Positions 23,424 to 34,015 of a stretch of 52,394 bases of DNA are shown here, one piece after another (positions within the stretch are counted from its first letter, which is position 1; each line of letters begins with the position of its first letter). The notes below the pieces were generated by a model, which was given only the letters and a program-made list of their open reading frames with translations, did not search any database and was not told where the DNA came from. Source of the DNA: Variovorax sp. Lineage in GTDB: Bacteria; Pseudomonadota; Gammaproteobacteria; Burkholderiales; Burkholderiaceae_C. The stretch lies in NCBI GenBank assembly GCA_017744285.1, contig JAGIBP010000023.1, positions 1 to 52,394 on the forward strand. The letters are read 5' to 3'. The position numbers and the translations under genes were made by a program.

Positions 23424-24425
23424 TCAGGCCGGCGCCTTGGCGGGCGCGGCCTCCGTAATGTCCGGAGGCCGGCGCGCATAGCGCTGCGCCAGCACCGCGC
23501 ACACCATGAGCTGCATCTGGTGGAACAGCATCAGCGGCAGCACGATCGCGCCCACCGCGTGCGAGGCGAACAGCACCTTCGCCATCGGGATGCCGCTCGC
23601 GAGGCTCTTCTTCGAGCCCGCGAACACGATCGTGATCTGGTCGGCCACGCTGAAGCCCAGCGCCCGGCCGGCCCAGGCGGTGATGGCGAGCGCCAGCGCG
23701 AGCAGCACCGCGCACACCACCAGCAGGCCGGCGAGCGCCGACATCGGCACCTGCTTCCACAGGCCCTCGATCACCGCGGCGCTGAAGGCGGTGTAGACCA
23801 CCAGCAGGATCGAGCCGCGATCGACCAGCGTGAGCACCGAGGCGCGCCTCTTGACCCAACCGCCGATCCACGGCCGCAGCAGGTGCCCGGCGACGAACGG
23901 CACCATGAGCTGCAGCAGGATGCGGCCCACCGCGTCGAGCGAGGAACTGGCCGCGCCATGCTCCACCACGATTAGGTTCACCAGCATCGGCGTGAGGAAC
24001 ACGCCCAGCAGCGTCGAGGCCGAGGCGCTGCACACCGCGGCCGGGATGTTGCCGCGCGCCATCGAGGTGAAGGCGATCGCCGACTGCACCGTGGCCGGCA
24101 GCACGCACAGGAACAGCACGCCGGTGTAGAGCTCGGGCGTGACCAGGGGCTGCAGCACCGGCCGCAGCACGAGCCCGAGCACCGGGAACATCACGAAGGT
24201 GGCCGCGAACACCAGCACGTGCAGCCGCCAGTGCGTAATGCCGCCGATGATGGCCTCGCGCGAGAGCTTGGCGCCGTGCAGGAAGAACAGCAGGCCGATC
24301 GCGACCGTGGTGAGCCGCTCGAAGAAGACCGCGCCGCCGCCGCTCGCCGGCCAGAGGCTGGCCAGCGCGACGACGACCACCAGCGCGATCGTGAAGTTGT
24401 CGGGGAGATAGCGTGAACGTGCCAT
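23424..24425 (-). CDS. Bile acid:sodium symporter-like (SBF/YfeH) transporter
   Basis: 333 residues with about ten hydrophobic segments. The sequence matches the YfeH/DUF4137 SBF-like group: YLPDNFTIALV at the start, FFLHGAKLSREAIIGGITHWRLH, PATVQSAIAFTSMARGN and VFAGSKKSLASGIPMA, the latter being the conserved crossover region. It probably imports or exports an organic anion with sodium. It is convergent with the aldo/keto reductase (7-base gap) and divergent from a LysR-type regulator 71 bases away, which is the probable regulator. Confidence 0.9.
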   Translation of the reverse strand: MARSRYLPDNFTIALVVVVALASLWPASGGGAVFFERLTTVAIGLLFFLHGAKLSREAIIGGITHWRLHVLVFAATFVMFPVLGLVLRPVLQPLVTPELYTGVLFLCVLPATVQSAIAFTSMARGNIPAAVCSASASTLLGVFLTPMLVNLIVVEHGAASSSLDAVGRILLQLMVPFVAGHLLRPWIGGWVKRRASVLTLVDRGSILLVVYTAFSAAVIEGLWKQVPMSALAGLLVVCAVLLALALAITAWAGRALGFSVADQITIVFAGSKKSLASGIPMAKVLFASHAVGAIVLPLMLFHQMQLMVCAVLAQRYARRPPDITEAAPAKAPA

Positions 24426-24475
24426 GGGGGGCGATTGGACGCTGTGCGGATTGAAAAGAGAAATGGATTTATCTG

Positions 24476-24485
24476 ATAGATCTAT
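24476..24485. promoter_or_regulatory. Palindrome in the LysR/SBF divergent interval
   Basis: ATAGATCTAT is a perfect 10-bp palindrome in a locally AT-rich stretch (ATTTATCTGATAGATCTATG) just upstream of the LysR gene. LysR regulators usually bind such sites in divergent intervals. It covers the region expected for the regulator's own promoter. Confidence 0.5.
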
Positions 24486-24496
24486 GATTCGGCTGC

Positions 24497-25396
24497 ATGA
24501 ACGTCACCCTCCGGCAGCTCCGCGTGTTCCAGGCCGTGGCCCAGGAGCACAACTTCAGCCGCGCGGGTGACCGCGTCGGGCTCACGCAGCCGGCGGTCAG
24601 CCGCGCGATCGTCGAGCTCGAATCGCAGCTCGGCCTCAAGCTGCTCGACCGCACCACGCGCGAGGTGGTGCTGACCGAGGCCGGCCAGTCGCTCGCGCTG
24701 CGGCTCGACCGCGTGCTCGACGAGCTCGACCAGACCCTGGCCGAGGTGCATGGGCTGGCCGGCGCGCGGCGCGGCAAGGTGCGGGTGGCGAGCAGCCCCA
24801 CGCTGTCGGCCAACCTCATGCCGGCCTGCATCGCCGAGTGCGCGCGGCGCGACCCGGACATCGCGCTGGTGCTGCTCGACCGCATCCAGCAGGATGTGCT
24901 CGACAGCGTGCGCGCCGGCGAGGTGGATTTCGGCGTGGTGATCGAGCCGCCCTCCGCCGAGGACCTGCACTGCGAGCCCATCCTCGACGACCCGTTCTGC
25001 CTCGTCATGGCGCCCGGCCACCGCCTTGCCGGCCGGGCCTCGGTGCGCTGGCCGATGCTCGACGGCGAGCCGCTGGTGCTGCTCGACCACGCCTCGGGCA
25101 GCCGGCGCCTGATCGACCAGGCGCTCGCGCGGCACGGCGCGCACGGCGAGGTGCGGCAGGAAGTGGGCCACCCCACCACGGCGTTCCGCATGGTCGAGCA
25201 GGGCATCGGCATCAGCGTGATGCCGGCATTGGCGATGCCGCCCTCGGGCCTGCAGGCGCTGGTGGTGCGGCCGCTGGTGCCGACCATCCAGCGCTCGATC
25301 ATGCTGGTGCACCGGCGCAACCGCGCGCCGTCGCCGCTCGCCCAGCGGGTGTGGGCGCTGATCCGCGAGGTGGCGGCGCGGCGCGCCGGGCGCTGA
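24497..25396 (+). CDS. LysR-type transcriptional regulator
   Basis: 299 residues. The N-terminal winged helix-turn-helix is classical: VTLRQLRVFQAVAQEHNFSRAGDRVGLTQPAVSRAIVELESQLG, followed by LLDRTTREVVLTEAG. The rest is the periplasmic-binding-like effector domain (VASSPTLSANLMPACIAE, VEQGIGISVMPALAM). It is divergent from the SBF-like transporter and likely controls it in response to the transported anion. The promoter interval contains the ATAGATCTAT palindrome. The effector cannot be told from sequence. Confidence 0.93.
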   Translation: MNVTLRQLRVFQAVAQEHNFSRAGDRVGLTQPAVSRAIVELESQLGLKLLDRTTREVVLTEAGQSLALRLDRVLDELDQTLAEVHGLAGARRGKVRVASSPTLSANLMPACIAECARRDPDIALVLLDRIQQDVLDSVRAGEVDFGVVIEPPSAEDLHCEPILDDPFCLVMAPGHRLAGRASVRWPMLDGEPLVLLDHASGSRRLIDQALARHGAHGEVRQEVGHPTTAFRMVEQGIGISVMPALAMPPSGLQALVVRPLVPTIQRSIMLVHRRNRAPSPLAQRVWALIREVAARRAGR

Positions 25397-25406
25397 GGGC
25401 GCCGCG

Positions 25407-26474
25407 TCAGGCGGGCGCGGTCCCCTGCGGCGCGGGCTTCTCTTCGCGGCCGTCCGGGTGGCGCGCGAAGCGGGCGGGGTCGCGGCCGTGCACCGGCGCC
25501 TCGTCGTTCCACGGCCAGCCGCCGAACTGCGTGCGGCGGTAGTCGGCCATGGCCCGCGCGATCTCGGCGGAAGTGTTCATCACGAAGGGGCCGTACTGCG
25601 CCACCGGCTCGCCGATCGGGCGGCCCTGCAGCACCAGGAACTCGCCCACCTCGTCGCCGTTGTGCAGTTCCACCGCGGCATCGGCGCGCAGTTCGATCGC
25701 GGCGCGCGCCTGCACGTCCTGCCCGGCGATCGCGACCGAGCGGCCCTTGAAGAAGTACAGCGTGCGGCGCGTTCCCTCGCCGGTGGCGGCCGGCAAGGTC
25801 CAGCGCGCGCCGGGCGCCATCCGGACCGTCCAGATCGCGACATCGGCCTCGGCCTGGGCGGCCCACGAGTCGGGCGGCGGCGCGAGCGGCCCGCCGGCGC
25901 CGGGTTCGCCATCGACCGGGCCGATCCGGCCGGCCACGCTGGCGACCTCGGTCGTGCGGCCCTCGGCGTCGGTGGCCGTGAAGCGCGGGATGTCCTCGGC
26001 CCAGAACATCGTGAAGTGCGGGTCGGCCATCTTGTTGCGCGCGGGCAGGTTGAGCCAGATCTGGAACAGTTCCAGCGGGTTGGGCGCGCTGGCATCGAGC
26101 AGCGGGAACATCTCCGAATGCACGATGCCGCGCCCGGCGGTCACCCATTGCACGTCGCCGCCGCCGAAGCGGGCGGCCGCGCCGAGCGAGTCCGCGTGGT
26201 CGATCAGCCCGCGGCGCACGATGGTCACCGTCTCGAAGCCGCGGTGCGGATGCCCCGGAAAGCCCGGCACCGTCGTGCCGTGGTACATGCTCCAGCCGTC
26301 CTTGCGGCTGAAGTCCTGGCCGATGTCGCGGCCGGCGAGCGGGGCGTCCGGCCCGAGTTGCGCGTTGCCGCGCGGGTAGGCGTCGTCGTGGTAGGCGCAG
26401 AAGAGGAAGGGGTCGATCGTCGTCCAGGGGAATCCGAGGGGCTGGATGCGGACGATGGGGCTGGCGGTGCTCAT
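25407..26474 (-). CDS. Pirin family protein
   Basis: 355 residues with two cupin domains. The pirin metal site is visible in the N-terminal cupin: GFPGHPHRGFETVTIV, DHADSLG and GRGIVHSEM supply three His and one Glu. The C-terminal cupin includes LYFFKGRSVAIAG and FLVLQGRPIGEPVAQYGPFVMN, the latter being a strong pirin signature. Some bacterial pirins show quercetinase activity; others modulate enzymes. The ATG at 26474 is preceded by AGGAA. A longer frame extends upstream but overlaps the divergent small gene region without support. Confidence 0.92.
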   Translation of the reverse strand: MSTASPIVRIQPLGFPWTTIDPFLFCAYHDDAYPRGNAQLGPDAPLAGRDIGQDFSRKDGWSMYHGTTVPGFPGHPHRGFETVTIVRRGLIDHADSLGAAARFGGGDVQWVTAGRGIVHSEMFPLLDASAPNPLELFQIWLNLPARNKMADPHFTMFWAEDIPRFTATDAEGRTTEVASVAGRIGPVDGEPGAGGPLAPPPDSWAAQAEADVAIWTVRMAPGARWTLPAATGEGTRRTLYFFKGRSVAIAGQDVQARAAIELRADAAVELHNGDEVGEFLVLQGRPIGEPVAQYGPFVMNTSAEIARAMADYRRTQFGGWPWNDEAPVHGRDPARFARHPDGREEKPAPQGTAPA

Positions 26475-26706
26475 GGTGCGGGCGTTCCTGGTGGCGTGGT
26501 CGCCCCGTCCGGTCCGACAGGGCAGTGCATCGAATGTGGGGGCAGCGAGCCGCCCTGAAAAGTGCGCGGCGCGGGACACAGTGGCCTCGCGCGCGCAACG
26601 CCGGGTAGGCGCCGCACCGGCGGCGCCGTTGGATCCCGACCTACAAAAGCGGCGCCGGCGCGCTTTCCAGAATGGCCCCAAGGAACAACAGCCGCCCGGG
26701 AGAACC

Positions 26707-26973
26707 ATGGACGCCTCCACCGCCGAGGAGCTGAACACGCTCGAAGCTGCTGCGGCGACGGCCTCGCGTGCCCGCAAGATCGCGCACGACAAGCTGGTGC
26801 GGGCCTTCCGGGCGCAACTCGAAGGCGTCGGCCCCGGGCCGTCCGAGGCGCAGCTGCGGAGCTTTGCGCGGCTGGCGATGGCCGAACGGGCGCTCCAGAA
26901 GGAGCTGCGCTGCGCGGGCGAGCGCATCGGCGCCGCCGAATGCATGCCCGCCGCGCCCGACGTCGTTCAGTGA
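26707..26973 (+). CDS. Small hypothetical protein, helical
   Basis: 88 residues starting MDASTAEELNTLEAAAATASRARKIAHDKLVRAFRAQ. The sequence is Ala/Arg/Glu-rich and should be mostly helical, perhaps a coiled coil over residues 5-75. I do not recognise the family. GGGAGAA lies 5 bases before the ATG at 26707. It is divergent from pirin and overlaps the end of the convergent SlyD gene by 7 bases. Support comes from the ribosome site and lack of another candidate on this stretch; it could still be non-coding. Confidence 0.5.
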   Translation: MDASTAEELNTLEAAAATASRARKIAHDKLVRAFRAQLEGVGPGPSEAQLRSFARLAMAERALQKELRCAGERIGAAECMPAAPDVVQ

Positions 26974-27446
26974 TGGTGCCCGTGCTCGCCATGCACGTGG
27001 CGGTGGGCGATCTCCTCAGCGGTGGCCGCGCGCACGCCGGTCACCGTGAGGCTGAAGCGCAGCGCCTTGCCGGCGAGCGGGTGGTTGCCGTCGAGGATCA
27101 CCTGCGGGCCCTTGATCTTCACCACGTTGAAGACCTGCGGCTCGCCCTGCTCGTTGCGCCCTTCGAGCTGGCCGCCCACCTTCACTCCGGGCGGGAATTC
27201 GCTCTTGGGAATCGTCCGCACCAGTGATTCGTCGCGCGCGCCGAAGGCGTCCTCGGGCTGCAGGTGCAGGGTCGACTGGAAGCCGACCTCCTGGCCCTCC
27301 AGCGCCGCCTCGATCCTGGGGAAGGTGTTTTCATAGCCGCCGTGCAGGTAGACCAGGGGGTTGCGCCCCTCGTCGATCAGCTTCTGGGTGGCGGGGTCGG
27401 ACACCTTGTAGCGCAGGGTGACGACGGAATCTTTCTGGATCTTCAT
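26967..27446 (-). CDS. slyD: FKBP-type peptidyl-prolyl isomerase, SlyD-like
   Basis: 159 residues. The FKBP core is split around a chaperone-like insert, as in SlyD: YKVSDPATQKLIDEG, LVYLHGGYENTFPRIEAALEGQEVG, then the insert with LQPEDAFGARDESLV, and the second FKBP part DGNHPLAGKALRFSLTV. It accelerates proline isomerisation and acts as a chaperone in the cytoplasm. The C-terminus ends in a His-rich tail (HRHVHGEHGHHH), which may bind nickel or zinc as SlyD tails do, although it lacks the Cys of E. coli SlyD. Start ATG at 27446. Confidence 0.93.
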   Translation of the reverse strand: MKIQKDSVVTLRYKVSDPATQKLIDEGRNPLVYLHGGYENTFPRIEAALEGQEVGFQSTLHLQPEDAFGARDESLVRTIPKSEFPPGVKVGGQLEGRNEQGEPQVFNVVKIKGPQVILDGNHPLAGKALRFSLTVTGVRAATAEEIAHRHVHGEHGHHH

Positions 27447-27759
27447 GGCGGGTGGGACGAGAGAGGCTGCTTGTAGACGCCGCGCAGCATAAAGGAAGCC
27501 GGCGCGTCCGCCCGGCGCCGGCCGCCAAGCCCCTCCCCGGCCGCTTGTGTTGCACGAGCGCCACAACCTCGCCTGCCTCCCGCATTCCTCGCCTCTTCCT
27601 CTGAGCCACAGGGTCTCGGCGGCCTCTCTGTGCAGCTGTTCTCAATTCTGAGAACTTATTTCGCAACGGCTTTGTCTCGTTTAGGCCAATGTGCTTACAA
27701 AATCCAACGCCGAATTCATCAATTTGTATCTTTAGTAAACATTAAAAGAGAAACCTGGA
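27447..27759. other. Intergenic region between slyD and the autotransporter
   Basis: 313 bases without a gene. The half nearest slyD is GC-rich; the last 120 bases before the autotransporter are clearly AT-rich and probably hold its promoter. A perfect 7-bp inverted repeat, GTTCTCA-ATTC-TGAGAAC (27638-27655), may be a protein-binding site. No confident -35/-10 assignment. Confidence 0.55.
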
Positions 27760-30700
27760 ATGAACCGAGTCCACCGCATCGTCTTCAACCGCGCCAAGGG
27801 CGTCTGCCAGGCCGTTTCCGAGGTCGCCACTGCTGCGCGCGGCGGCGTCGGCGGCACATCGCCGGCCACGATTGAGCTTCATCGAATGTCAGTGCTTGCT
27901 TCGGCTTGCGTGATGGCCCTTGCAGCCTTGGCCGGAGGCACGGCGTGGGCCAACGGGGGCGCGGGCGGCGCCGGCACCCTCGCGGGCGCCACGGGCGGCG
28001 CGGGCGGCACGTCGGCCTCGGCCGATGGCCTGAATGGCGCGACCTCCACCACCGGTTCCGGGCAGAACACGGTCCGCGCGGCGGGGGGCGGTGGGGGCGG
28101 CGGTGTCATCGCCACCGGGTCGACGGCGGGCGATGGCGGGGCCGGCGGCAACGGCGGCCGCGGTGCCACCGGCCAGGGAGCCAGTGGTGGCGGCGGCGGC
28201 CAGACGGCCATTCGCGCGACTACCACCTACACAGCGACCTCTGCCCAGACCGGCGGGGCCGGTGGCAACGGCTTCGCTGCCTCGACCACGGACGGTGGCG
28301 GCGGTGGCGGTGGCGGTGGCGGCGCGGGGATCGTGTCGAACACGACGAGCAGCACGGTGACGGTCAAGTCCGTCGCGGTGGCGGGCGGCAAGGGCGGCAA
28401 TGGCGGCGCGGCCGGCAGCGGCGGGAATGGCGGCGGCGGTGGCGGCGGCCAGGGCGGGACCGGCCTGCTGTCGTCCTCGGGCGGCAAGGTGACGATCGAG
28501 TCGGGGGGCACCGTCACCGGCGGTGCCGGCGGTGCGGGCGGCGCCGCCGCCAAAGGCCGTGGCGGCAACGGCGGCGACGGCGGCATCGGCGTGGACATCA
28601 CCGGGAGCGGGACGGGCCGGACCCTCGAGAACAGCGGAACCATCGCGGGCGGCGCCGGCGGCGTCGGCGGTGCCGCGAACGGGACGGGCGGCGTCGCGGG
28701 CCTGACCGGCTCGGGCGGCGTTGGCCTCAAGGCCAGTGGCGCGGTCACCGTCACGAACAGCGGAATCATCCGTGGCGGCCTCGGCAACGGCGGCGGCGTC
28801 GCGGTCCAGGCCAGCGGCGGCGTGACCATCACGAACAGCGGAACCATCTCGGGCGGCAACTCGGCCGCCGCCATCCAGTTCTCCGGCGGCGGCAACACGC
28901 TCGAGATCCAGGCGGGATCGGCCATCACCGGCAACGTGGTCGCGAGCAGCAGCGACCGGCTGATCCTCGGCGGCGCGGCGGACGGCAGCTTCGACGCCAA
29001 CACCATCGGCGCCGCGGCCCAGTACCGCAACTTCGGCAGCTTCATCAAGTCGGGCAACAGCACCTGGACGCTGACCAACGGCACCGCCGCGACGACGCCC
29101 TGGACGATCTCGGGCGGGACGCTCTCGATCGCTTCCGACAGCGCCCTCGGCGCCACCTCCGGCGTGCTGACGCTGAACGGCGGCGCGCTGCGCACCACCG
29201 GCGCCACGACCACGCTGGCCCGCAGCGTGGTGGTCGGCACCAGTGGCGGCACCATCGACACGAGCGCCGGGAACACGCTCACGATCGGGGTCCAGGGGGT
29301 GGGCGGCGCCCTGTCGGGCGCCGGGCGCCTGACCAAGCAGGGCGAGGGCACGCTGGTGCTGGCTTCCACCGACGGCCGCACGGGCGGCACCACGATCATG
29401 GCGGGCACGCTGCAGGTGGGCAACGGCGGCACCTCGGGTTCGCTCTCCGGCGACGTCGTCAATTCCGGCGCGCTGGTGTTCGACCGGTCCGACGCGCTGA
29501 CGTATGCCGGCTCCGTCACCGGCGGCGGCACGCTGACCCAGCAGGGCACGGGCACGCTGACGCTGACCGGCACCCACACCTCCATCGGCGGCACCACGAT
29601 CTCGGCCGGCACGCTCGTGGTCGGCAATGGCGGCACGGCCGGCTCGATCACCGGCAACGTGGCGAACGGCGGCGCGCTCGCCTTCGACCGCTCGGACAGC
29701 GTCACCTTCGCGGGCGCCATCCATGGCGCCGGTTCGGTCACGCAGCAAGGCAGCGGCACGCTGGTGCTCACGGGCAACAGCGGCTACACCGGCGCGACCA
29801 CGATCGCCGCCGGCACCCTGCAGATCGGCAATGGCGGCACCACCGGCTCGATCACGAGCGGCGTCATCCACAACAGCGGCACGCTCGCGTTCAACCGCCT
29901 CGACGACACGACCTATGCCGGCCAGATCACGGGCACCGGCGCGGTGACGAAGCGCGGCGGCACCCTGACGCTGATCGGGGACAGCAACTACACCGGCAGC
30001 ACCACCGTCAACGACGGCCTGCTGCGCGTCGACGGCTCGCTCGGCAACACGGCCGTCACGGTCCGCAACGGCGGCGCGCTGTCCGGCGCGGGTTCGATCG
30101 CGGGCACGGTGACCGTCTCCGACGGCGGCGTGCTGCGCGGGACGGCCGGCCAGACGCTGACCACCGGCGCCCTCACCTTCACCGGCGGCTCCTACCTCAG
30201 CGTCGGCCTCGGCACGCCGGGCAGCCAGGCGCTGTTCCAGGTCAACGGCGCGCTCACGCTCGACGGCCAGCTGTACGTCACCGACCTCGGCGGCTTCGGC
30301 GCGGGCGTGTACCGGCTCATCAACTACACCGGCGGGCTGACCAACAACGGCCTCGACATCGTCAGCGCGCCGGCGGGCTCGGACCTCTCGGTCCAGACCG
30401 CCGTGGCGAACCAGGTGAACCTGGTCAATACGGCGGGCCAGGAGCTCAAGTTCTGGGACGGCGCCAGCCCGTCCGGCTTCAACAACGGCGCCGTCGATGG
30501 CGGCTCGGGCACCTGGACCGCGAACGGCAGCAACTGGACGAACTCCGGCGGCACGATCAATTCCCCGCGCAATGCCGGCTTCGCGGTGTTCGAAGGCCCG
30601 TCCGGCACGGTCACCGTCGACAACACGCAGGGCGCCATCAGCGTCTCGGGCCTGCAGTTCGCCTCCAATGGCTATGTGCTGGACGGCGGCGCGCTGACGC

Positions 30701-32994
30701 TGGCCGGCACGCAGGCGATCATCCGCGTGGGCGACGGCACCGGCACGCCGGTCACCGCCGTGGTCAACAACGAGCTCACGGGCGGCGCGCGGCTCGAGAA
30801 GACCGACCTGGGCACCCTGGTGCTCGCGGGCGCGAACAGCTACACCGGCGGCACGCTCATCTCGGGCGGCACGCTGCAGCTGGGCAATGGCGGCACGACG
30901 GGCTCGATCGTGGGCGACGTCACCAACAACGGCACCCTGGCGTTCAACCGCGGCGATGCAACGACCTTCGGCGGCACCATCACCGGCAGCGGCGCGGTGC
31001 AGCAGATCGGCGGCGGCGTCCTCACGCTGACGGCGGACAACGACTACACGGGCGGCACCGCGATCGCCTCGGGCAGCATGCTGCGGCTGGGCAACGGCGG
31101 CGCGACGGGCTCGATCGTGGGCGACGTCGCCAACAACGGCAGCCTGGTCTTCGACCGCGGCAATGCCCTGACCCTCGACGGCGCGATCAGCGGCGGCGGC
31201 TCCGTGAGCCAGGTCGGCAGCGGCACCACCACGCTGACCGGCACCAACACCTATGCCGGCGGCACCACCATCACGGCCGGCACGCTGGTCGGCAGCGCCG
31301 CCAGCTTCGGCACCGGCCCGATCGTCGACAACGCCGCGCTGGAGATCCGCCAGCCCACCGACGCCAGCTTCGCCAACGCGATCTCCGGCAGCGGCAGCCT
31401 CACCAAGAGCGGCGCCGGCGCGCTGAACCTCACGGGCGACAGCAGCGGCTTCACCGGCAGCACGCTGGTGAGTGCCGGCACGCTGGCCGTCAACGGCAAG
31501 CTCGGCGGCACGCTCACGATGGCCAGCGGCACCACGCTCAAGGGCAACGGCACCGTGGGCTCGACCGTCGTGCAATCCGGCGCGACCGTCGCGCCGGGCA
31601 ACTCGATCGGCCTGCTCAACGTCGCCGGCAACCTCACGCTGGCACAGGGCTCGACCTACCAGGTCGAAGCCTCGGCCGACGGACGCAGCGACCAGATCCA
31701 CGCGACCGGCGCGATCAACCTGCAGGGCGGCACCGTCAGCGTGCTCGCCAACGGCAACTGGAACCCCAACTCCACCTTCTCGATCCTGAAGGCGGACGGC
31801 GGGGTGAACGGCGCCTTCGGCAGCGCGACGACCAACATGGCCTTCCTGGACCCGTCGCTCAGCTACGACGCGAACGGCGCGACGCTGACCCTCAAGCGCA
31901 ACGACGTGAGCTTCTCGTCGGTCGGCAACACGACCAACGAACGCGCCTCGGGCGCCGCGGTCGAGGGCCTGGGCGCCGGCACGCTGTTCGATGCGGTGGT
32001 GCAGCTCGACGCGGCCACCGCCGCAAGCGCCTTCCGCCAGCTCACCGGCGAGATCCACGCCTCGGTGAAGTCGGCGGCCATCGAGGACAGCCGCTTCGTG
32101 CGCGATGCGAGCCTGGACCGCGTGCGCCAGTCCTTCGGCGGCGTCGCCGCACCGGCCGACCTCACGGCGAAGAACGGCGTCTGGGCGCGCGCCTTCGGCG
32201 CATGGGGCGAGATGAGCAGCGACGGCAATGCGAGCGTGGCGGACCACTCGACCCGCGGCATCCTGATCGGCGGCGATACGCAGGTGGGCGACGACTGGCG
32301 CGTCGGCGCGCTCGGCGGCTACAGCCGCGGCAATGTGGACGTGCACATGCTCAACGCCTCGGCCACCAGCGACAGCTACCACCTGGGCGTGTACGGCGGC
32401 CGGCAGTGGGGCGCGCTCGGCCTGCGCGCCGGCGCGAGCTACACCGACAGCAGCATCGACACCAGCCGCGTCGTGAGCTTCACCGGCTTCGCGGACGCGC
32501 CGACGGCCAGCTACCACGCGCGCACCGCGCAGGCCTTCGGCGAACTGGGCTGGCGCATCGATGCCGGCGGCGGCGCCGCGTTCGAGCCCTTCGCCAACCT
32601 GGCCTACGTGAACCTGCGCACCGACGACTTCGCCGAAGTCGGCCGCGCGGCGGCGCTGCATGCCGGCAGCGAGAGCACCGACACCACGTTCAGCACGCTG
32701 GGCCTGCGCGGCAGCAACAACGTCGAGATCGGCAGCATGAAGGCTTCCGTGCACGGCATGATCGGCTGGCGCCATGCCTTCGGCGATGTCGCCAAGACAG
32801 CGTCGGTCGCCCTGCTCGCGCAGCCCGCGTTCACCGTGGCCGGCGTGCCGATCGCGCGCAATGCCGCGGTGATCGAGGGCGGCCTCGACCTCGCGCTCAA
32901 GCCCAACCTGACGCTCGGCCTCACCTACGTGGGCCAGTTCGGCGACCGCGTGCAGGACAACGGCGTGCGCGCGAACCTGCTGTGGAAGTTCTGA
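27760..32994 (+). CDS. Type V autotransporter with extended signal peptide and repeat passenger
   Basis: 1744 residues. The N-terminus MNRVHRIVFNRAKGVCQAVSEVA is an extended signal peptide region of large autotransporters, followed by a hydrophobic core (SVLASACVMALAALAGGTAWA). Residues about 65-330 are extremely Gly-rich (GGAGG, GGGGGG). The middle holds autotransporter-associated beta-strand repeats with GNGG..GS motifs, expected to build a beta helix. The beta barrel spans about 1476-1744 (GVWARAFGAWGEM to final WKF, with the expected terminal Phe). No protease or esterase motif is evident, so it is probably an adhesin or structural surface protein. AAAGAGAAACC precedes the ATG. Not part of an operon. 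Confidence 0.94.
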   Translation: MNRVHRIVFNRAKGVCQAVSEVATAARGGVGGTSPATIELHRMSVLASACVMALAALAGGTAWANGGAGGAGTLAGATGGAGGTSASADGLNGATSTTGSGQNTVRAAGGGGGGGVIATGSTAGDGGAGGNGGRGATGQGASGGGGGQTAIRATTTYTATSAQTGGAGGNGFAASTTDGGGGGGGGGGAGIVSNTTSSTVTVKSVAVAGGKGGNGGAAGSGGNGGGGGGGQGGTGLLSSSGGKVTIESGGTVTGGAGGAGGAAAKGRGGNGGDGGIGVDITGSGTGRTLENSGTIAGGAGGVGGAANGTGGVAGLTGSGGVGLKASGAVTVTNSGIIRGGLGNGGGVAVQASGGVTITNSGTISGGNSAAAIQFSGGGNTLEIQAGSAITGNVVASSSDRLILGGAADGSFDANTIGAAAQYRNFGSFIKSGNSTWTLTNGTAATTPWTISGGTLSIASDSALGATSGVLTLNGGALRTTGATTTLARSVVVGTSGGTIDTSAGNTLTIGVQGVGGALSGAGRLTKQGEGTLVLASTDGRTGGTTIMAGTLQVGNGGTSGSLSGDVVNSGALVFDRSDALTYAGSVTGGGTLTQQGTGTLTLTGTHTSIGGTTISAGTLVVGNGGTAGSITGNVANGGALAFDRSDSVTFAGAIHGAGSVTQQGSGTLVLTGNSGYTGATTIAAGTLQIGNGGTTGSITSGVIHNSGTLAFNRLDDTTYAGQITGTGAVTKRGGTLTLIGDSNYTGSTTVNDGLLRVDGSLGNTAVTVRNGGALSGAGSIAGTVTVSDGGVLRGTAGQTLTTGALTFTGGSYLSVGLGTPGSQALFQVNGALTLDGQLYVTDLGGFGAGVYRLINYTGGLTNNGLDIVSAPAGSDLSVQTAVANQVNLVNTAGQELKFWDGASPSGFNNGAVDGGSGTWTANGSNWTNSGGTINSPRNAGFAVFEGPSGTVTVDNTQGAISVSGLQFASNGYVLDGGALTLAGTQAIIRVGDGTGTPVTAVVNNELTGGARLEKTDLGTLVLAGANSYTGGTLISGGTLQLGNGGTTGSIVGDVTNNGTLAFNRGDATTFGGTITGSGAVQQIGGGVLTLTADNDYTGGTAIASGSMLRLGNGGATGSIVGDVANNGSLVFDRGNALTLDGAISGGGSVSQVGSGTTTLTGTNTYAGGTTITAGTLVGSAASFGTGPIVDNAALEIRQPTDASFANAISGSGSLTKSGAGALNLTGDSSGFTGSTLVSAGTLAVNGKLGGTLTMASGTTLKGNGTVGSTVVQSGATVAPGNSIGLLNVAGNLTLAQGSTYQVEASADGRSDQIHATGAINLQGGTVSVLANGNWNPNSTFSILKADGGVNGAFGSATTNMAFLDPSLSYDANGATLTLKRNDVSFSSVGNTTNERASGAAVEGLGAGTLFDAVVQLDAATAASAFRQLTGEIHASVKSAAIEDSRFVRDASLDRVRQSFGGVAAPADLTAKNGVWARAFGAWGEMSSDGNASVADHSTRGILIGGDTQVGDDWRVGALGGYSRGNVDVHMLNASATSDSYHLGVYGGRQWGALGLRAGASYTDSSIDTSRVVSFTGFADAPTASYHARTAQAFGELGWRIDAGGGAAFEPFANLAYVNLRTDDFAEVGRAAALHAGSESTDTTFSTLGLRGSNNVEIGSMKASVHGMIGWRHAFGDVAKTASVALLAQPAFTVAGVPIARNAAVIEGGLDLALKPNLTLGLTYVGQFGDRVQDNGVRANLLWKF
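29365..29960 (+). repeat. Tandem 204-bp (68-residue) repeats in the autotransporter passenger, block 1
   Basis: Three units each contain GTL..GNGG..GS followed by a (V/I)..(S/N)G.L.F.R.D..(T/F).(A)G spacer and TLxLxG. The codons for the residue before GNGG fall at 29416, 29620 and 29824, exactly 204 bases apart. Strict spacing at DNA level indicates recent duplication or recombination-driven homogenisation. Confidence 0.85.
30815..31260 (+). repeat. Passenger repeats, block 2
   Basis: Two further units with GNGGTTGSIVGDV and GNGGATGSIVGDV, positioned at 30880 and 31087 (207 bases apart), followed by NNG.L.F.RG.A. This block lies about 1 kb after block 1 and is separated by a non-repetitive section of the passenger. 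Confidence 0.8.
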
Positions 32995-32998
32995 GCGG

Positions 32999-34015
<1,017 letters not shown>

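Noticed and set aside
27889..32775. A long minus-strand frame opposite the autotransporter
   Set aside because: Its Ala/Gly/Arg-rich content follows from the repetitive GC-rich passenger; no start signal or protein family is visible.
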